Positions 60,388 through 64,000 of a stretch of DNA of 64,000 nucleotides are shown here, piece by piece. Below the pieces are notes generated by a model that saw nothing but the letters and a program-made list of their open reading frames with translations, did not search any database and was not told the origin of the DNA. Position 1 is the stretch's first letter. Every line of letters starts with the position of its first letter. The position numbers and the translations under genes were made by a program. The DNA comes from Tagaea sp965279565 (GTDB lineage: Bacteria > Pseudomonadota > Alphaproteobacteria > CACIAM-22H2), in contig OZ257249.1 of the NCBI GenBank assembly GCA_965279565.1, positions 3,162,001-3,226,000 on the forward strand, given 5' to 3'.

Positions 60388-60777
60388 ATGTTCAAGGTCC
60401 TAAACCCAGCCACCATCGCCCCGCCCTCGGGCAAATACCAGCACGCCGTGGAAGTGCCCGCGAATGCCCGCACGCTGTACGTTTCCGGCCAGATCGGCGT
60501 GCTGCCCGACGGCACGGTCGCCAAGGGGATCGACGCGCAGGCCGACGCGGTCTGGGCCAACATCAAGGCGATCCTGGCCGACGGCGGGATGACGCTGGCC
60601 GACCTCGTCAAGGTCACCGTGCTGCTGGTCAACGCCGCCGACATCGTGCCGGCCCGCCTCGCGCGCGACCGGGCGCTGGGCTCGACCCGGCCGCCGGCCT
60701 CAACGCTGATGGTGATTTCCGCGCTGGCAGCACCCGAGTTCCTGATCGAGATCGAGGCGATCGCGGCCAAGGCATGA
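60388..60777 (+). CDS. RidA family enamine/imine deaminase
   Basis: 129 aa. RidA removes reactive 2-aminoacrylate-type intermediates. GQIGVLPDGTVAKG, DLVKVTVLLVN, and STRPPASTLMV with the substrate-binding Arg, then FLIEIEAIA. The motif differs from archetypal RidA (P-x-R at the Arg region), so it may be an Rid subgroup of other specificity. Overlaps the Sel1 gene (ATGA). Confidence 0.88.
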   Translation: MFKVLNPATIAPPSGKYQHAVEVPANARTLYVSGQIGVLPDGTVAKGIDAQADAVWANIKAILADGGMTLADLVKVTVLLVNAADIVPARLARDRALGSTRPPASTLMVISALAAPEFLIEIEAIAAKA

Positions 60778-61718
60778 AGATGCGTGGCTCCCTTGCGCTG
60801 CTGGCCGTCGCGGCATTCCTCGCCGCCACCCCGCTGCATGCGCAGGACACGCCGCCGCCCGCACGCATGCCGGCGACGATGGCGCCCGCACCGGCGATGC
60901 CGCCCGACTACCTGCAGGGCAAGGCGGAGTTCGAGAAGGGCAACTTCAACAGCGGCTACCTGCTGCTGCTTCCCTATGCGCAGCGCGGCAATCCCGAAGC
61001 GCAGTTCATGCTGGGTCGCATGTCGGACGAGGGCGGGGGCGGCATCGTCCTCGATCCGCGCGAGGCCGTGCGCTGGTATCGCCTGTCGGCCGCGAAGGAT
61101 TTCCCGAAGGCGCTCTATGCGCTCGCCAAGGCCGCCGCGATCGGGCGCGGGATGGCCCAGTCGCCGGGCCAGGCGCTCGACTATCTGCGCCGCGCGGCCG
61201 AGGTCGATTTCACGCCTGCGGTCCTCGACATGGCCTCGCTCTACGACGACGGGCGCGGCGTGGATGCCGACCGCACGGCGGCCTTCGGCTGGTACATGCG
61301 CGGTGCGGAACTCGGCAACACCGAAGCGCGCTTCATGGTGGGCGAGCGGCTCTACAACGGCGACGGCGTGGGCCAGAACCGCGACGAGGCGCGCCGCTGG
61401 TACACGCTCGCGGGCGGACGCGGCCATCCGGGTGCGCTGTTCCGGCTGGCGCAGATCGGTTTCGGGCGACCGCTCAACGCCGACCTGCGCATCACGAACT
61501 ATACGTGGCTCACGCTCGCCCAGCAGCGCGGCGGACCGGAGATCCGCAAGGAGGCGACGGACCTGCGCACGAAACTCGCCGCGACGATGATCCAGGTCGA
61601 CATCGACGCCGCGACGGCCCGCGCGCGCGCCTGGAAACCCGAACCGCCCCTGAAGGGCGAACCGGTCGATCCGGAAGACCCGTACAACGATCCCGAAAAG
61701 ATGCGGACGGGTCGCTGA
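60774..61718 (+). CDS. Exported Sel1-like repeat protein
   Basis: 314 aa with a signal peptide (ALLAVAAFLAATPLHAQ). Several Sel1 repeats span about residues 62-240 (for example GNPEAQFMLGRMSDEG, DREARRWY-type ends). Probably a periplasmic scaffold or protein-interaction factor. Coupled to ridA. No enzymatic motif. Confidence 0.83.
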   Translation: MKMRGSLALLAVAAFLAATPLHAQDTPPPARMPATMAPAPAMPPDYLQGKAEFEKGNFNSGYLLLLPYAQRGNPEAQFMLGRMSDEGGGGIVLDPREAVRWYRLSAAKDFPKALYALAKAAAIGRGMAQSPGQALDYLRRAAEVDFTPAVLDMASLYDDGRGVDADRTAAFGWYMRGAELGNTEARFMVGERLYNGDGVGQNRDEARRWYTLAGGRGHPGALFRLAQIGFGRPLNADLRITNYTWLTLAQQRGGPEIRKEATDLRTKLAATMIQVDIDAATARARAWKPEPPLKGEPVDPEDPYNDPEKMRTGR

Positions 61719-61966
61719 AACAGGCGACCACATGTTACCGTAACCTATTTAAGCCTTTGAAGTTGTTGGCTTGTAACTGCAACCGCGCTTTTCGTGTAGT
61801 TTGTAGCGTATCGGGGCGGATCGCTCCGTTTTCCCAATGGCTTGGGCCGTACAACCGGGCCTGTTACCGGGCATACGGTCGAGGGTAAATATTCACCTGT
61901 CAAACAGCGCATGGCCGGATATCCTCGGCCAATGCGAGGAATATAGTCTAAAAACGCGCGTTATGC
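61719..61966. other. Non-coding AT-rich gap after the Sel1 gene
   Basis: With the following repeat this makes a 348-base stretch without a gene. The first ~120 bases are visibly AT-richer than the genes around. I see no tRNA, terminator with a T-run, or ORF worth calling. The last third is ordinary in composition and leads into the 91-bp repeat. Confidence 0.5.
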
Positions 61967-62057
61967 AATCAAAAGACGTGGATGCCCGGCACAAGGCCGG
62001 GCATGACGGCTCGAATTTTTCCGTCATGCCCGGGTTCATCCCGGGCATCCACGACTT
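61967..62057. repeat. 91-bp palindromic intergenic repeat, copy 1
   Basis: Matches 63125-63215 at 90 of 91 positions (one G to A change, near 62013). Internally it is a double hairpin: ATGCCCGGC with GCCGGGCAT, and ATGCCCGGG with CCCGGGCAT; the outer halves (GTGGATGCCCGG ... CCGGGCATCCAC) also pair, so the entire unit is one long inverted repeat. Resembles the REP/MITE-like intergenic repeats of alphaproteobacteria. Ends 10 bases before the DMT gene. Confidence 0.9.
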
Positions 62058-62066
62058 CGGCATAGA

Positions 62067-63122
62067 ATGACATCCGCCATGAACCGAACCGCGATCCTCT
62101 ACGCGCTGTCCGCCGCCGCCCTGTTCGGGCTTTCCACGCCGGTCGCCAAGCTGCTCGTCGGAACGGTCGATCCGTGGCTGCTGGCGGGCATCCTCTATTC
62201 CGGGGCCGGGGCCGGGGCCGGGCTGCTGGCGTTCCGCCTCATGTCGCCGCCGGCCGCGGAGGCGAAGCTTGTGCGCGCCGACCTGCCATGGCTCGCGTTT
62301 TCTGTCGCGGCCGGCGGGATCGCGGCACCCGCACTGCTGATGCTCGGCCTCGCCCGGCTCGACGGGTCGACGGCCTCGCTGCTGCTGATCCTCGAAGGCG
62401 TGTTCACGGCGTTGCTGGCCTGGTTCGCCTTCCGCGAGAATTTCGACCGGCGCATCGCCGTCGGCATGCTCGCCATCGTGGCCGGAGCGGCCGTGCTGAG
62501 CTGGCCCGCCGCGCGCGTGCCAGACGGGCTTGGCGGGCCGCTGCTCGTCGCTGCCGCGTGTTTCGCGTGGGGGATCGACAACAACGTCACGCGCAAGGTC
62601 GCACTCGCCGACCCGGTCGCCATCGCCGCGATCAAGGGGCTGGTCGCGGGGCCGGCGAACATCGCCCTCGGCCTGTGGATCGGCGCCGCGTTTCCCGACG
62701 CGCCGACCGTGGCGCTGGGTGCCGCGACAGGCCTGCTCGGCTACGGCATCAGCCTCGTGCTGTTCGTGCTGGCGCTGCGCCATCTCGGCACGGCGCGCAC
62801 CGGCGCCTATTTCTCGCTCGCCCCGTTCGTCGGCGCGCTTGCCGCCGTCGCACTCCTCGGCGAAGCGGTCACGAGCGAACTGTTCGCCGCCGGCGCGCTG
62901 ATGGCCGTGGGAGTCTGGCTGCATGTGAGCGAACGCCACGAACATCCGCACGAACATCACGAGATGGCGCACGCCCACCGGCACACGCACGACGAACACC
63001 ATCGGCACGACCATCCGCCGGGCACCGACCCGACGGAACCGCACAGCCACGCCCATGTCCACGCCGCGATGCGCCACGCGCATCCGCACCTGCCGGACAG
63101 CCATCACCGGCACAGGCACTAG
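62067..63122 (+). CDS. EamA/DMT family transporter with histidine-rich tail
   Basis: 351 aa with about ten membrane helices in two EamA halves (LSTPVAKLLVG; GIDNNVTRKVALADP). After about residue 290 comes a ~60-residue tail with around 25 histidines (ERHEHPHEHHEMAHAHRHTH and on to the end). Such tails bind metals such as Zn or Ni, so metal export or metal-linked control is possible; no substrate is established. No ribosome-binding site is visible at either 62067 or 62079. It lies between the two 91-bp repeats. Confidence 0.85.
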   Translation: MTSAMNRTAILYALSAAALFGLSTPVAKLLVGTVDPWLLAGILYSGAGAGAGLLAFRLMSPPAAEAKLVRADLPWLAFSVAAGGIAAPALLMLGLARLDGSTASLLLILEGVFTALLAWFAFRENFDRRIAVGMLAIVAGAAVLSWPAARVPDGLGGPLLVAAACFAWGIDNNVTRKVALADPVAIAAIKGLVAGPANIALGLWIGAAFPDAPTVALGAATGLLGYGISLVLFVLALRHLGTARTGAYFSLAPFVGALAAVALLGEAVTSELFAAGALMAVGVWLHVSERHEHPHEHHEMAHAHRHTHDEHHRHDHPPGTDPTEPHSHAHVHAAMRHAHPHLPDSHHRHRH

Positions 63123-63124
63123 AA

Positions 63125-63215
63125 AATCAAAAGACGTGGATGCCCGGCACAAGGCCGGGCATGACGGCTCAAATTTTTCCGTCATGCCCGGGTTCATCCC
63201 GGGCATCCACGACTT
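63125..63215. repeat. 91-bp palindromic intergenic repeat, copy 2
   Basis: Second copy of the repeat at 61967, in the same orientation, beginning 2 bases after the DMT stop and ending 3 bases before the uvrA stop. It may act as terminator between the two convergent genes, since it forms strong GC hairpins. Confidence 0.9.
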
Positions 63216-63218
63216 GCT

Positions 63219-64000
<782 letters not shown>

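Noticed and set aside
61967..63215. The two repeats as ends of an insertion sequence or composite transposon
   Set aside because: They are in direct orientation and no transposase lies between; each is itself palindromic, so REP/MITE-like is a better fit.

Overview
The window is a gene-dense, high-GC stretch of an alphaproteobacterial chromosome, most likely from the Rhodospirillales or a close relative. The evidence is the gene order (fabD-fabG-acpP-fabF-mltG-yicC-gmk; purN-purM divergent from a DUF2066 / CDP-alcohol phosphatidyltransferase / AI-2E / HdaA operon; scpAB, tatABC, surE-pcm-nlpD; yajC-secDF), the alphaproteobacterial markers (HdaA, four-subunit aa3 oxidase subunit IV, HolC after pepA) and the hopanoid set hpnC-hpnD-hpnE. 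I see no phage, insertion sequence, CRISPR array, tRNA or rRNA. Almost everything is core housekeeping, and genes are packed tightly: at least fourteen adjacent pairs share bases at ATGA, GTGA, TTGA or TGATG junctions, which suggests translational coupling.

Layout. 1-1.5 kb: rpsF-rpsR (minus), then a periplasmic copper chaperone. 1.6-9.1 kb: fatty-acid synthesis and cell-wall genes, with a TrpF-like gene and an antisense SDR inserted before yicC-gmk. 9.1-13.5 kb (minus): rsmA-surA-lptG-lptF, an outer-membrane biogenesis operon without the lptD and pdxA often found in it. 13.6-16.4 kb: pepA-holC, ndk, and a 53-aa oxidase subunit. 16.4-22.4 kb: purine genes on minus, divergent from a five-gene plus-strand run ending in an SDR that lacks the catalytic Tyr and Lys. 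22.6-29.1 kb: CYTH-CHAD protein, cupredoxin, a phosphorelay hybrid kinase with a CheY-like partner, guanine deaminase and an MFS transporter. 29.2-34.3 kb: a coupled run ilvD / M81 peptidase / small exported protein / soluble chemoreceptor. 34.3-41.2 kb: xthA-erpA (minus), then dgt-argS-SPOR-nagZ-GST. 41.4-48.6 kb: scpAB, an orphan ABC ATPase, tatABC, surE-pcm-nlpD. 48.6-50.9 kb (minus): a globin with a 48-aa downstream ORF, an OmpR-type regulator, a DUF815 ATPase. 51.1-54.7 kb: yajC (with an unusual C-terminal extension)-secD-secF and a Mth938-like gene. 54.7-60.3 kb: a PuuD-like membrane protein, hpnE-hpnD-hpnC, a third squalene-synthase-fold gene diverging from them, and trmFO. 60.4-64 kb: ridA, a Sel1-repeat protein, a DMT transporter with a histidine-rich tail flanked by two 91-bp near-identical repeats, and the 3' end of uvrA running off the window.

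The less ordinary items are: the 91-bp palindromic repeat pair around the DMT transporter; YajC with a J-domain-like tail lacking HPD; a TrpF-fold protein lacking the phosphate-binding SPR motif; the SDR without its catalytic dyad; a membrane-free chemoreceptor with a C-terminal sensor-like domain; three squalene/phytoene-synthase-fold genes side by side; and a pair of promoters (dgt and the ABC ATPase) with identical spacing that would give essentially leaderless mRNAs. I did not find a convincing wholly new multi-gene system.
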